From Nonomuraea dietziae (lineage in GTDB: Bacteria > Actinomycetota > Actinomycetes > Streptosporangiales > Streptosporangiaceae): a DNA stretch of 64,000 nucleotides. The translations under genes were made by a program, and so were the position numbers. The notes beneath the pieces are model-generated. The model was not told where the DNA came from. It ran no database searches and saw only the letters and a list, made by a program, of their open reading frames with translations. The stretch spans positions 620,001 to 684,000 of the forward strand of contig NZ_JACIBV010000001.1 of the NCBI RefSeq assembly GCF_014195505.1. The letters are read 5' to 3'. This document shows, in pieces, positions 25,174 to 33,435 of this stretch (the first letter of the stretch is position 1; every line of letters begins with the position of its first letter).

Positions 25174-26079
25174 TCAGGACGGCTGGGTGAGGAGCAGTTC
25201 CGCGATGTGGCGTGGCAGGCCGGGGGACAGGAACGAGTGGCCCATGCCGGGGACGACCTCCAGTCGGGCATGAGGGATCGCGGCGGCGAGCGCCTCGCCG
25301 TGCGGCAGCGGCAGCAGAGGGTCCTCGCTGCCGTGCACGACCAGCGTCGGCGCCTTGATCGACGACAGCGGGGCGCGCCGGTCCTCGGTCATCAGCCGCC
25401 CGGCCGCGTCGTGGTTGAGCGCCGCGGCCGGATCCGCAGCGACGTCGTACGACTCCTCGACGAACCGCCGCGCGGCCTTCTCGTCGAACGGCAGCGCCTC
25501 GCCGTTCAGCACCCGCCAGGTCTCCAGGTTGGCGGCGACGTGGTGCTCGCGCGTGGTGCGCGGCGCGGTGGCCGAGCGGGCCAGGTGGGCCAGGAACCGG
25601 GGCGACGGCGGCGGCAGGTCGCCGGGGTCGGGCTCCTGGCCGGCCATGGCCCGCGCCCAGGCGGGACCCGCGTCGGCGCCCATCGGGCTCGTCATGATCG
25701 CGGTCAGCGCCGTCACGCGTTCCGGCCGGTGTACGGCCAGCCACTGGCCGATCGTGCCGCCCAACGACGCGCCGGCGACGTGGGCCGCGGCGACGCCGTA
25801 CCCGTCGAGCACCGCCACGGCGTCACCGGCCAGGTCCGCCACCGAGTACGGTTGCGCTGCGAAGTCCACCCGCCCCGACCGCCCGGTGTCGCGGTGGTCG
25901 TACCTGATGACCTGCCGCCCGGCCGCGACGAGCGTGTCCACCAGTTCGTCCGGCCAGCCGAGGCCCGGCGTGGCGGTGCCCATGACGAGCAGCACGACCG
26001 GATCCCCGGCGTCGCCGAATCGTTCGGTCCACAGTCGCAATTCTCCAGAACGAATGAATTTCTTCTCGGTTGCTGCCAT
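25174..26079 (-). CDS. Alpha/beta hydrolase
   Basis: A 301-residue hydrolase: V-L-L-V-M-G-T, I-R-Y-D-H-R-D-T-G-R-S, nucleophile elbow V-A-G-A-S-L-G-G, acid in V-H-G-S-E-D-P-L-L-P and histidine in P-G-M-G-H-S-F. It is of the same length and layout as the hydrolase at 30405-31310 and looks like its paralogue. The DHRDTGRS block is typical of the aclacinomycin-methylesterase (RdmC)-like group. ATG 26079 lies at the predicted transcription start, so the message is probably leaderless. The real substrate is unknown. Confidence 0.85.
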   Translation of the reverse strand: MAATEKKFIRSGELRLWTERFGDAGDPVVLLVMGTATPGLGWPDELVDTLVAAGRQVIRYDHRDTGRSGRVDFAAQPYSVADLAGDAVAVLDGYGVAAAHVAGASLGGTIGQWLAVHRPERVTALTAIMTSPMGADAGPAWARAMAGQEPDPGDLPPPSPRFLAHLARSATAPRTTREHHVAANLETWRVLNGEALPFDEKAARRFVEESYDVAADPAAALNHDAAGRLMTEDRRAPLSSIKAPTLVVHGSEDPLLPLPHGEALAAAIPHARLEVVPGMGHSFLSPGLPRHIAELLLTQPS

Positions 26080-26086
26080 GGCCGCC

Positions 26087-26115
26087 AATGTAGCGATTAC
26101 TCCGCGATTAGTAAA
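26087..26115 (-). promoter_or_regulatory. Hydrolase promoter with direct repeats
   Basis: On the minus strand TTTACT (26110-26115), 17 bp and TACATT (26087-26092) form a promoter whose start would fall on the ATG at 26079. The spacer holds two copies of GCGATTA (26093-26099 and 26104-26110, plus-strand reading) exactly 11 bp apart, one helical turn, a possible activator or repressor site. A separate TATAAT on the plus strand (26140-26145) may serve the 26310 gene. Confidence 0.55.
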
Positions 26116-26309
26116 AAATGCGGAATTCGTTATTTCTGGTATAATGGAGTTGCCTATAGCGGTACAGCCCACGCCTACCGTCGGCCTAACCGCGATGTGC
26201 GGCTGGAGCACTTGGGCGCGTTTCGAGTCGTGATCAATCTGCGGGATTCGTCCTCACGGCGGGGCCTAGGCCGTTAAATCGTCTAGATGTTCCGGGAAGG
26301 AGCGGGGCG

Positions 26310-26672
26310 GTGGCGCGAGTACTGGTAGTCGGTCTTGATCCCGCCAAGATCCAGGGCTGGGACCCGGAGCCGGTTCAGGCGGCGATAGCACGCGGTCAGG
26401 CCCGTTTCGACGATCAGGGCATCGAGGCCGACTATTGCCTGGTGGCACTCGACGAGAACCCCGAAGGAGCGATAGTTGAGGCGCTGACCCGCAAGGACTA
26501 CGCCTGTGTGGTGATCGGGGGCGGAATCCGCACGCACGAGCCCTTGCTCGAATTCTTCGAGAAGGTGGTCAACCTTGTCCGGCAGCACGCGCCCGGCGCC
26601 GCCTTCGCCTTCAACAGCAGCCCCGAGGATTGCGCCGACGCCGCTATGCGGTGGCTGCGCCAGGGCGTGTAG
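26310..26672 (+). CDS. Conserved hypothetical protein
   Basis: A 120-residue soluble protein starting with GTG 26310 after GGGAAGGAGCGG. It reads like a small alpha/beta (flavodoxin-like or receiver-like) fold: V-L-V-V-G-L-D-P, then A-D-Y-C-L-V-A-L-D, then Y-A-C-V-V-I-G-G-G-I-R, then A-A-F-A-F-N-S-S-P-E-D, with alternating helices. Closely similar proteins are, from memory, widespread and uncharacterised. No catalytic signature can be named. It stands alone between a hydrolase gene and the ABC permease. Confidence 0.75.
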   Translation: MARVLVVGLDPAKIQGWDPEPVQAAIARGQARFDDQGIEADYCLVALDENPEGAIVEALTRKDYACVVIGGGIRTHEPLLEFFEKVVNLVRQHAPGAAFAFNSSPEDCADAAMRWLRQGV

Positions 26673-26820
26673 CGGGTCGTGATCAAGAGACGGCCTGGGT
26701 GAGGTCCTTGATCCAGATCGCTCGCGCCGGCGCGGGCACCGCCACGAGGAGGGCGCCGACCAGGGCCGCCACGAGCGGTGCGGACAGCCGCCGGACAAGG
26801 ATCATGATCATTCGACTGTC

Positions 26821-29136
26821 TCATTCGAAGCGGGCAGTGTCGGGCGCGGTCACGTGTCTGAGCAGCGGTAGGCCGGCCAGGATCACCAGGAGGGCGGCGA
26901 GCAGCCCGCCGCCGACGGTCAGGAAGTAGGCGGGGCCTGGCAGTGCTGTCGGCGCGCCCTTGATGGCCAGCTGGTCGATCACCGGCTCGGCCACGCCGAA
27001 GCCCGCGGCCGCCGCCACCAGGGCGGCCAGCACCACCGGGGCAGCAGTCTCCAGCATCACCACTCTGGAAAGGGTCCGTGTCGGCGTGCCGCACAGCCGC
27101 AGCAGCGTGAACGGCTGCCTGCGCTCCACCACGCCGCCGGCGACCGACACCAGCAGGCCGCAGCCCGCCACCACCAGGGTCAGCGCGACGATGGCCAGCG
27201 CGACGCGTTCCACCTGGTCCAGCAGCACCGCGCGGGCCTGGGCGACCTCGGCGAACGTCTGGGGCATCTCGGCGCTGCCGGAGCGGGCGACGTACGGCGT
27301 GAGCAGTGTACGGATCTGCTCACGGACGGCCGGGTCGGGCGCGCGGATCAGCACCGCCGCCAGGGGCAGGCCGGCTGAGGCGGTACGGCCGTGCTCCCCT
27401 GAGTGGCCTGAGCCACGGGGTACGGCAGGGTTGGCCGCGTCCACGATCGGCAGGTTGCGATCGATGGAGAGCATGTTGTCGCTGGTCAGCAGCCGATTGA
27501 AGTCGGCTGTCACCGCTCGGGCACCCGGGGCGCACCGGCCGAGCGCAGGGAAGCCGGTCAGGGCGCCGCATTCGACCACGTGGCCGAGCAGGAAGTCGAG
27601 CCGGCAGCCGGGGCCAGGGTCGCACGGCGGAGGCCCGCCGGGCGAGGCCGGTGTCCCGGCCCTGCGGTAGACCGGCAGCACGGTGACGCCGGGATGGGCG
27701 CGTACCTCGGCGAGCAGCTCGGACGCCGTGCCAGGCGGCAGAGGCAGGCCCTCGGCGGCCTCGCCGTACCAAAACGACACCCGCATGACCTCCTTCAGGG
27801 TGCCGCCGCCCGCCGCCGTCTGGCCCGAGACGACAGCGGGAACGATGCCGGCGACGGCCGTGCCGATGAAGACCGCCAGCACGATCCCGTTCACCGACCG
27901 GAAGGCGCTCTTCGGGTCGGCCGCCAGCCGCTGCGCGGCCAGCAGCGTCGCCGCGCCGGACGTGACCCGGGCGGCCAGCCGCGCGGCCAGCATCGTCAGC
28001 CACGGCCCGGCCACCACGAGGCCGACCATGATCAGCGCCAGGCCCACGTCGAGGAGCACCGCGTTCGGGTCATCGCCGCCGGCGAACACCGGGCCCGCGA
28101 ACAATCCCAGCCCTGCCAGGAGCGGGAGTACCCGCCACCAACCCGGAGCGGAGGCCCGCACCTCGCGTGCCGCGCCGAGCGGCGTGATCCGCACCCGGCG
28201 CAGCGACCACAGGGCGGCGCCGGCGGCGGCGAGCGGCACACCCGCGACCACGGCGGCGTACTGCAGCGCGGTGGGCGCGACCATGTCGGGGAAGAAGCGG
28301 GAGCCGGTGATGGCGACGCCTGCCAGGGCGGGCCGCAGCGCCTGGAAGACCGCGATGCCGGCGAGTGTGCCCAGCAGCGCGCCGAGCGCCGCGTCCACCG
28401 AGGCGATCGCGCTGATCTGGCGCGCGGTGGCGCCCGCCAGCCTGATCGCGGCGAAGCGCGCCTCGCGGCGGGCGGCGGCCAGGCGCGTGGCCGTGCCGAC
28501 GAGGACGAGCAGCGGGAAGATCAGGCCGATGGCGGCGATGCCGAAGCCGTGCTCGTAGAGGGCCGTGGTGTCGTCCGCGACCGGGGTGGCGGCGACGGCG
28601 TCGACGGCCACGGTGCCGGCCATGGCGGCCAGCCCGTCGGAAGTCTGGCCGACGACGACGACCAGGTCATCAGGGCCGGACAGCGCCGCCCGTCCGATCA
28701 GGCCTGCGCGGGCGCCGGGGAAGCGGTCGGCGAGCTGCTCGCGCGGCACGGCGTCCATCAGCTCGGCGAGGGCGGGGGAGACGTAGTACCGCCCGGCGCC
28801 GGGCAGTGCGGGGACGCCGGGCACGGTCGGCGTGGGTGTTCTCGCGTCAAGGACGGCGACGTCGAGCCGCTTGATCGGGCGGCCCGCGTAGGAGTCCTGG
28901 CGGTGGTTCCACAGCACGGCGCCCGGGGTGGCGCCCAGCGCCCGGCCGCCCGGCGCTGAGCCGGTCGTGCACTCCCAGCATGGGCGGCCCGCGGTGACCT
29001 GGAAGGCGTTGAACAGCGCCACCGTGGACAGCAGCACCGTCACCCCCATCGCGACGGCGGTGGCGACGATCGCCAGCCGGACGGCCGCCTCCCGGCCGCC
29101 GCGCAGCGACAGCCGCAGGCCCAGCCAGAGCGTCAT
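26821..29136 (-). CDS. FtsX-family ABC transporter permease
   Basis: A 771-residue membrane protein with an N-terminal helix (about 20-42), a large outer domain, and two FtsX-type three-helix permease modules (around residues 280-400 and after 660). A further central hydrophobic region lies about 430-540. This is the MacB/FtsX large-permease layout. The start overlaps the ATPase stop (ATGA). Together with the ATPase it forms a membrane transporter or mechanotransmission complex, often exporting peptides or lipophilic drugs; the substrate is unknown. The operon starts with a PadR repressor gene. Confidence 0.88.
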   Translation of the reverse strand: MTLWLGLRLSLRGGREAAVRLAIVATAVAMGVTVLLSTVALFNAFQVTAGRPCWECTTGSAPGGRALGATPGAVLWNHRQDSYAGRPIKRLDVAVLDARTPTPTVPGVPALPGAGRYYVSPALAELMDAVPREQLADRFPGARAGLIGRAALSGPDDLVVVVGQTSDGLAAMAGTVAVDAVAATPVADDTTALYEHGFGIAAIGLIFPLLVLVGTATRLAAARREARFAAIRLAGATARQISAIASVDAALGALLGTLAGIAVFQALRPALAGVAITGSRFFPDMVAPTALQYAAVVAGVPLAAAGAALWSLRRVRITPLGAAREVRASAPGWWRVLPLLAGLGLFAGPVFAGGDDPNAVLLDVGLALIMVGLVVAGPWLTMLAARLAARVTSGAATLLAAQRLAADPKSAFRSVNGIVLAVFIGTAVAGIVPAVVSGQTAAGGGTLKEVMRVSFWYGEAAEGLPLPPGTASELLAEVRAHPGVTVLPVYRRAGTPASPGGPPPCDPGPGCRLDFLLGHVVECGALTGFPALGRCAPGARAVTADFNRLLTSDNMLSIDRNLPIVDAANPAVPRGSGHSGEHGRTASAGLPLAAVLIRAPDPAVREQIRTLLTPYVARSGSAEMPQTFAEVAQARAVLLDQVERVALAIVALTLVVAGCGLLVSVAGGVVERRQPFTLLRLCGTPTRTLSRVVMLETAAPVVLAALVAAAAGFGVAEPVIDQLAIKGAPTALPGPAYFLTVGGGLLAALLVILAGLPLLRHVTAPDTARFE

Positions 29137-29843
29137 CGGACGGCCGCGCTGGCGTAGGGATCGGTGACCTTGCCGTCGCGCACCATGACCTCCCGGTCGG
29201 CGCAGGCGGCGACGCGGGCGTCGTGAGTCACCACGATCACGGTCGCGCCCTCCTGGCGGGCCAGGCTGACGAGCAGCTCCATGACCTTCTCGCCGGTGAG
29301 CGAGTCGAGCGCGCCGGTGGGCTCGTCCGCGAAGATCACTTTGGGGCGTGTCACCAGCGCCCTGGCGATCGCCACCCGCTGCGCCTGCCCTCCGGACAGC
29401 TCGCCGGTGCGCCGCTCGCTCCACTCGTCCAGCTCCAGCCGCTTCAGCCAGCCGCCGGCTCGCTGGTAGGCCTGCTTGCGCCTGGCCCTGCCGAGCAGCA
29501 GCGGCAGGGCGACGTTGTCGGCCACCGTGAGCTCCGGCACCAGCTGGCCGAACTGGAAGACGAACCCGAACGTGGTGCGGCGCAACTCGGACCGCCTGGC
29601 GTCGCTCAGGAGGTCCAGCCGCCGCCCGTCGAACCAGATCTCGCCCGCGTCGGGGGTGAAGATGCCCGCCAGGCAGTGCAGCAGCGTGGACTTGCCGGAG
29701 CCGCTCGGTCCCATGATCGCTAGAATCTCTCCCGCCGTCACCGACAGGCTCGCCTCGCGCAGCGCCTGCGTCCGGCCGTAGGAGCGGTCGACGGAACGGG
29801 CCTCCAGCAGCGGGCCCGGCACGGGAAGGCCGTCGACGGTCAT
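29133..29843 (-). CDS. ABC transporter ATPase (LolD/MacB type)
   Basis: A 236-residue ATPase. Walker A is G-P-S-G-S-G-K-S-T, the Q-loop lies in F-V-F-Q-F-G-Q-L, the signature is L-S-G-G-Q-A-Q-R, Walker B is V-I-F-A-D-E-P-T-G-A-L-D, and the switch histidine is in V-T-H-D. The sequence belongs to the MacB/LolD class that pairs with FtsX permeases. ATGA overlaps on both sides couple it to padR and to the permease gene. Confidence 0.93.
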   Translation of the reverse strand: MTVDGLPVPGPLLEARSVDRSYGRTQALREASLSVTAGEILAIMGPSGSGKSTLLHCLAGIFTPDAGEIWFDGRRLDLLSDARRSELRRTTFGFVFQFGQLVPELTVADNVALPLLLGRARRKQAYQRAGGWLKRLELDEWSERRTGELSGGQAQRVAIARALVTRPKVIFADEPTGALDSLTGEKVMELLVSLARQEGATVIVVTHDARVAACADREVMVRDGKVTDPYASAAVR

Positions 29844-30367
29844 GCGGGGCGCACCATTTCCGCCAGCGCGCCCAGCCGGGCCGTGGTCACATCGATCCAA
29901 CGCAGGTCGGCCTCCAGATGGAACAGGGCGTGGTCGGCCAGCAGGGCGTCCACGAGGGCGCCGCTGCGTTTGATCTCTGACAGCTCGCGCATGCGCCTCA
30001 TGTGCGTGGCGCGCTGGGTGTCGAGATAGCTCTGCGCGTCGTGGCCCAGCATCAGTGCCAGCACGACCTTCGTGAACAGCACCGTCTGCAGGAACGGCTC
30101 CGCCGCTACCGGCTCGGCCAGCCACGCCTCCACCTCCTGCTTGCCGAGCGGGGTGATGGCGTAGCGCTTGCGGTCGGGGCCGTCGCCCGGCTCGCTCTGA
30201 CCGGCCGTGACCTTGCCGTCCCTGGCCAGGCGGCCGAGCGTCGAATAGACCTGTCCGAAGGGGAGCGGCTTGCCCCTGCCGAAGTAGGTGTCGTAGCCGC
30301 GTTTCAGGTCGTATCCGTAGCTGGGCTCGCGGTCCAGCAGGCCCAGGAGGGCCAAGGGGACTGTCAT
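29840..30367 (-). CDS. PadR-family repressor
   Basis: A 175-residue PadR protein: P-L-A-L-L-G-L-L-D-R-E-P-S-Y-G-Y-D-L, then Y-S-T-L-G-R-L-A-R-D-G-K-V, and wing R-K-R-Y-A-I-T-P-L-G-K. A C-terminal helical domain of the Vir_act_alpha_C kind follows. It is the first gene of the operon padR-ATPase-permease. A palindrome lies 11 bp before the start, so it is probably autorepressed and releases the transporter genes on drug binding, as with LmrR-type regulators (known for the family). Confidence 0.9.
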   Translation of the reverse strand: MTVPLALLGLLDREPSYGYDLKRGYDTYFGRGKPLPFGQVYSTLGRLARDGKVTAGQSEPGDGPDRKRYAITPLGKQEVEAWLAEPVAAEPFLQTVLFTKVVLALMLGHDAQSYLDTQRATHMRRMRELSEIKRSGALVDALLADHALFHLEADLRWIDVTTARLGALAEMVRPA

Positions 30368-30377
30368 GGCAGATCAC

Positions 30378-30396
30378 TATATGCCGGAGGTATATA
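30378..30396. promoter_or_regulatory. PadR operator
   Basis: TATATGCC-GGA-GGTATATA: 8-bp arms with one mismatch around a 3-bp centre. The minus-strand TATAGT (rc of 30376-30381) inside it is a likely -10, 8 nt from the ATG at 30367, so repression and a leaderless message are suggested. Confidence 0.65.
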
Positions 30397-30404
30397 CGCG
30401 AGGA

Positions 30405-31310
30405 TTACCGCAGGGTGGGCTCGGTGTGCTCGACGATCGCCTGGATGACCGTGTCCCACACCTGGCGCGGCGGCATCTGGTGGCCCATGCCGGTCAGCGG
30501 GATCAGCCTGGCGCCGGGGATCTCGCGGGACAGGGCCTCGGCGTGGCCGTAGGGGAAGAGCGGGTCCTCGGTGCCGTGCAGGACCAGGGTCGGTGCGGTG
30601 ATCTCGCCGAGACGGGCGCGGATCGGCTCGCCACCCTCGATCATCCAGTGGTTCGACGCGGCGGCCGGAACCGGGCTGCGGTCGAACGCACGCCCGGCGG
30701 TGCGGCGTACCCGGTCCTCGTCGACGGGGATCGTGCCGGAGAAGGCGTGCTCGGCGGCGAGGAAGTACGCCATGACCGCGTCACGGTCGGACCAGTCGGG
30801 GGCGGGGGCCGGCTCGGCGAACATCTTGGCCAGCGCCTCGCTCATCGGCGGCAGGTCGGGGTTGTCCGGCCCGCCGGGCCCGCCGGGGCTGGTGGACATC
30901 AAGGTGAGCGACAGGACACGTTCCGGGTGCTCGACGCCGAGCCGCTGTGCGAGGCCCCCTCCCATCGAGATGCCCACGATGTGCGCCGCGGCCAGGCCGT
31001 ACGCGTCGAGCACGCCGACCGCGTCGGCGAGCAGGTCGTCCTGTGTGTACGTCGGCGCGCCGACGGGGAACGTCGTGGAGCGGCCGGTGTCGCGGGTGTC
31101 GTAGCGGATCACATACCGGCCGGACGCGGCGAGTCGGGCGGTGAAGTCGTCGTCCCACCAGTCCATCGACGCCTCCGCGCCGGAGATGAGCAGGATCGCG
31201 GGGGTGCTCGGGTCGCCGAAGGCCTGTACGGCCAGGTCGACGTCGTTGGCGTGCACCGTCCCCTCCCCGGGAGCCTGGGACGGAGTCGTGGTCGGCCGGC
31301 TGTCGTGCAT
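30405..31310 (-). CDS. Alpha/beta hydrolase
   Basis: A 301-residue hydrolase: I-L-L-I-S-G-A-E-A-S-M-D-W-W, I-R-Y-D-T-R-D-T-G-R-S-T, nucleophile elbow V-G-I-S-M-G-G, acid in L-H-G-T-E-D-P-L-F-P and histidine in T-G-M-G-H-Q-M-P. It is a paralogue of the gene at 25174-26079. GGAGG precedes the ATG at 31310. It is divergent from an HxlR regulator gene, with a dyad-rich AT-rich stretch between, so it is probably the target of that regulator. Confidence 0.86.
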   Translation of the reverse strand: MHDSRPTTTPSQAPGEGTVHANDVDLAVQAFGDPSTPAILLISGAEASMDWWDDDFTARLAASGRYVIRYDTRDTGRSTTFPVGAPTYTQDDLLADAVGVLDAYGLAAAHIVGISMGGGLAQRLGVEHPERVLSLTLMSTSPGGPGGPDNPDLPPMSEALAKMFAEPAPAPDWSDRDAVMAYFLAAEHAFSGTIPVDEDRVRRTAGRAFDRSPVPAAASNHWMIEGGEPIRARLGEITAPTLVLHGTEDPLFPYGHAEALSREIPGARLIPLTGMGHQMPPRQVWDTVIQAIVEHTEPTLR

Positions 31311-31353
31311 GGTGTGCCTCCGGAGTCGGGTCGAGCGTGCCTCCCATGACCAT

Positions 31354-31391
31354 ACTTCTAAAATCGAAGTAGATGCTACTATTTTCAAAGT
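31354..31391. promoter_or_regulatory. Putative HxlR operators
   Basis: ACTTC-N7-GAAGT (31354-31370) is followed by CTACTATTTTCAAAGT (31376-31391). The reverse complement of the second, ACTTTGAAAATAGTAG, resembles the first site. AT-rich paired dyads between the divergent hydrolase and HxlR genes are typical of HxlR targets. Confidence 0.55.
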
Positions 31392-31419
31392 TGAGTGGGC
31401 CGACTAGGACGTGGTGGCG

Positions 31420-32121
31420 ATGGAGAGCGCGAAGATTCCTGAGGAAACCTCCGAGAACATCGGCGAGAAGGCCGGAAGGCGCACGTACGGGCAGGCGTGT
31501 CCCATCGCCCACGCGCTCGACATGGTCGGCGAGCGCTGGGCGCTGCTGGTGGTGCGGGAGCTGCGCCTTGGGCCACGCCGCTACGCCGACCTGCAGGCTG
31601 CCCTGCCCGGACTGGGCCCCAGTGTGCTCGCGCAGCGGCTACGTGATCTCGAGGCGGTCGGCGTTCTGCGCAGGCGTACGCTGCCACCGCCTGCGGCCAG
31701 CAGGACCTATGAGCTGACCGAATGGGGGGCGGAGTTGGAGCCGGTGTTCGCGGCGCTTCGGACCTGGGGCATGCGCTCACCGGTCGTGCCGCTGACCGGA
31801 GGGATCAGTGCCGATACCGTACTGCTCGGCCTGCGCGCCTTCTTCGTGCCGCAACCGGACGCGTCGTGGACTGCGACGTACCGGATCGCCCTGGGGCGCG
31901 ACGTCTACCGCGTGGAGGTTGTCGACGGCGAACTGGGCACCGTCGCGCGCGGCCAGGACCCCGGCCCTGCGGACGCGTACATCGAAGGCGACCACCTCAT
32001 GTTGCAGTCCGTACTGAGCCACGAACGAACACTGGCCTCGGCGATCGATGACGGCGACCTTACGGTGACCGGCGACGTTGAGGCGGTCAGGCGATTGGTC
32101 GACGCAGTCCCGCCACGCTGA
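31420..32121 (+). CDS. HxlR-family regulator with C-terminal SCP2-like domain
   Basis: A 233-residue protein. The HxlR winged helix covers residues about 20-110: C-P-I-A-H-A-L-D-M-V-G-E-R-W-A-L-L, then L-G-P-R-R-Y-A-D-L, then L-G-P-S-V-L-A-Q-R-L. The C-terminal about 100 residues form a sterol-carrier-like domain (A-T-Y-R-I-A-L-G-R-D, L-T-V-T-G-D-V-E-A-V) found in larger actinobacterial HxlR proteins. The start is uncertain: GTG 31411 and 31414 also lie close to the AGGA. It probably controls the divergent hydrolase. Confidence 0.85.
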   Translation: MESAKIPEETSENIGEKAGRRTYGQACPIAHALDMVGERWALLVVRELRLGPRRYADLQAALPGLGPSVLAQRLRDLEAVGVLRRRTLPPPAASRTYELTEWGAELEPVFAALRTWGMRSPVVPLTGGISADTVLLGLRAFFVPQPDASWTATYRIALGRDVYRVEVVDGELGTVARGQDPGPADAYIEGDHLMLQSVLSHERTLASAIDDGDLTVTGDVEAVRRLVDAVPPR

Positions 32122-32130
32122 CGGAGACCG

Positions 32131-32553
32131 TCAGCCTGTGGCCACGTCCAGACGAAGGAACTCGGTGATGCGAAGCAGCCTCGGCGGGCGTGCCACCTCG
32201 TCGGAGAGGGCCTGGAACGCCTCGTCCTCCCCGACGAGGCGTGGGGCGGCGAGTTCCACCTCCCTCCCGTCGACCTGGAGCCGCGCACCGCCGGCCGCCA
32301 GGACGTTCTGCACCCAGTCCGAGCGCGATCCGTACACGAGAATGAACAGGTAGCCGCCGTCGACAGGATGCGCGTCGAGAGGCGTGCGGTACGTCGCGCC
32401 AGAGACGCGGCCGACGTGAGTCAGCACCGGCGACTTCCCGCGGGCGATCGTCAGGGGGTTGAACACCCGCTTGTTCACATGCCCCCACCACAGCGGCATC
32501 GGCATCGGGATCTCGCTCTCTCGCCCGGGCAGGGCGCGTTGTCGGTCAGACAT
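32131..32553 (-). CDS. F420-type nitroreductase / deazaflavin-dependent oxidoreductase fold
   Basis: A 140-residue split-barrel protein of the DUF385 (nitroreductase/quinone reductase, Ddn-like) family: H-V-N-K-R-V-F-N-P-L, V-L-T-H-V-G-R-V-S-G-A-T-Y-R-T-P-L and Y-L-F-I-L-V-Y-G-S-R-S-D-W-V-Q-N. Members use F420H2 to reduce quinones, nitro compounds or other substrates. A start at the internal ATG of M-P-M-P-L-W-W is also possible. It is divergent from a TetR gene across three operator copies and is the evident target. Confidence 0.85.
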   Translation of the reverse strand: MSDRQRALPGRESEIPMPMPLWWGHVNKRVFNPLTIARGKSPVLTHVGRVSGATYRTPLDAHPVDGGYLFILVYGSRSDWVQNVLAAGGARLQVDGREVELAAPRLVGEDEAFQALSDEVARPPRLLRITEFLRLDVATG

Positions 32554-32564
32554 CACCCAGAGGA

Positions 32565-32615
32565 CTTACGACCGTAAGATGGCTTACGTCTGTAACGCTC
32601 GCTTACAGCCGTAAG
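32565..32615. promoter_or_regulatory. Three tandem TetR operators
   Basis: CTTACG-AC-CGTAAG (32565-32578, perfect), CTTACG-TC-TGTAAC (32583-32596) and CTTACA-GC-CGTAAG (32602-32615) share the consensus CTTACr-N2-yGTAAG. They start 18 and 19 bp apart. They fill the gap between the reductase start and the tetR start. Confidence 0.78.
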
Positions 32616-32646
32616 GTTGTCAACCCGTCCATACCCGGGAGCTGTC

Positions 32647-33297
32647 GTGTCGCCACCCCCACAACCGCTCAGCAGAGGCCTCGTACTGGAAGCCGCGATC
32701 CGGGTCGCGGATCGCGGCGGCGTGGAGGCGATCACGATGCGACGGGTGGCGCAGGAACTGGGTGTGGAGGCGATGTCGCTCTACCACCACGTACCGAACA
32801 AGGACGCGATCCTCGACGGCGTGGTCGACGCGGTGTTCGCGGCGATCGAGCTGCCCAGTGCCGAGTGCGACGACTGGCGCGACGCGATCCGCGCGCGCGC
32901 CTTCTCCGCGCGTGCGGTCCTGTCGCAGCACAGCTGGGCGCTCGGCCTCATGGACTCCCGTCGCAACCCTGGGCCTGCGACGCTACGCCACCACGACGCC
33001 GTCCTCGGCGTCCTCAGGAAGGCGGGGTTCGCGCTGCCGATGGCCGCGCACGCTGTCTCGCTCATCGACAGCTACATCGGCGGGTTCGTCCTCCAGGAGG
33101 CGAACCTGCCGATGAAGACGCCGGACGATGTCGGTGAAGTGGCCGGCGGCCTCCTCGAGCGGCTGCCGGTGGACGAGCTGCCGTACCTCACAGAGATGAT
33201 CGTCGACCACGCCCTGCGGCCGGGCTACGACTACACGAGCGAGTTCGGCTACGGCCTGGACCTGATTCTGGATGCGCTCGAAGCTCGCCGGAGGTAG
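32647..33297 (+). CDS. TetR-family repressor (TetR_C class)
   Basis: A 216-residue TetR protein. The helix-turn-helix reads I-T-M-R-R-V-A-Q-E-L-G-V-E-A-M-S-L-Y-H-H-V-P. The C-terminal domain has the Tet-repressor-like layout (A-H-A-V-S-L-I-D-S-Y-I-G-G-F-V-L-Q-E). GTG 32647 has GGGAG 6 nt before it. It is divergent from the deazaflavin-type reductase. The triple operator suggests cooperative binding of two or three dimers. Confidence 0.88.
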   Translation: MSPPPQPLSRGLVLEAAIRVADRGGVEAITMRRVAQELGVEAMSLYHHVPNKDAILDGVVDAVFAAIELPSAECDDWRDAIRARAFSARAVLSQHSWALGLMDSRRNPGPATLRHHDAVLGVLRKAGFALPMAAHAVSLIDSYIGGFVLQEANLPMKTPDDVGEVAGGLLERLPVDELPYLTEMIVDHALRPGYDYTSEFGYGLDLILDALEARRR

Positions 33298-33435
33298 CGC
33301 CCAGGAGGGGATGTCGCCGGGACAGGGCGGTTGCTCCGCCATACCAGCTGAGGACGCGAGGCCGGACCGGCCGGCCTCCCCTGACCTCGCCTGAAGGCGC
33401 CGCTCCTAGAGCCGCTTCCAACCGCCGGGCACTGT

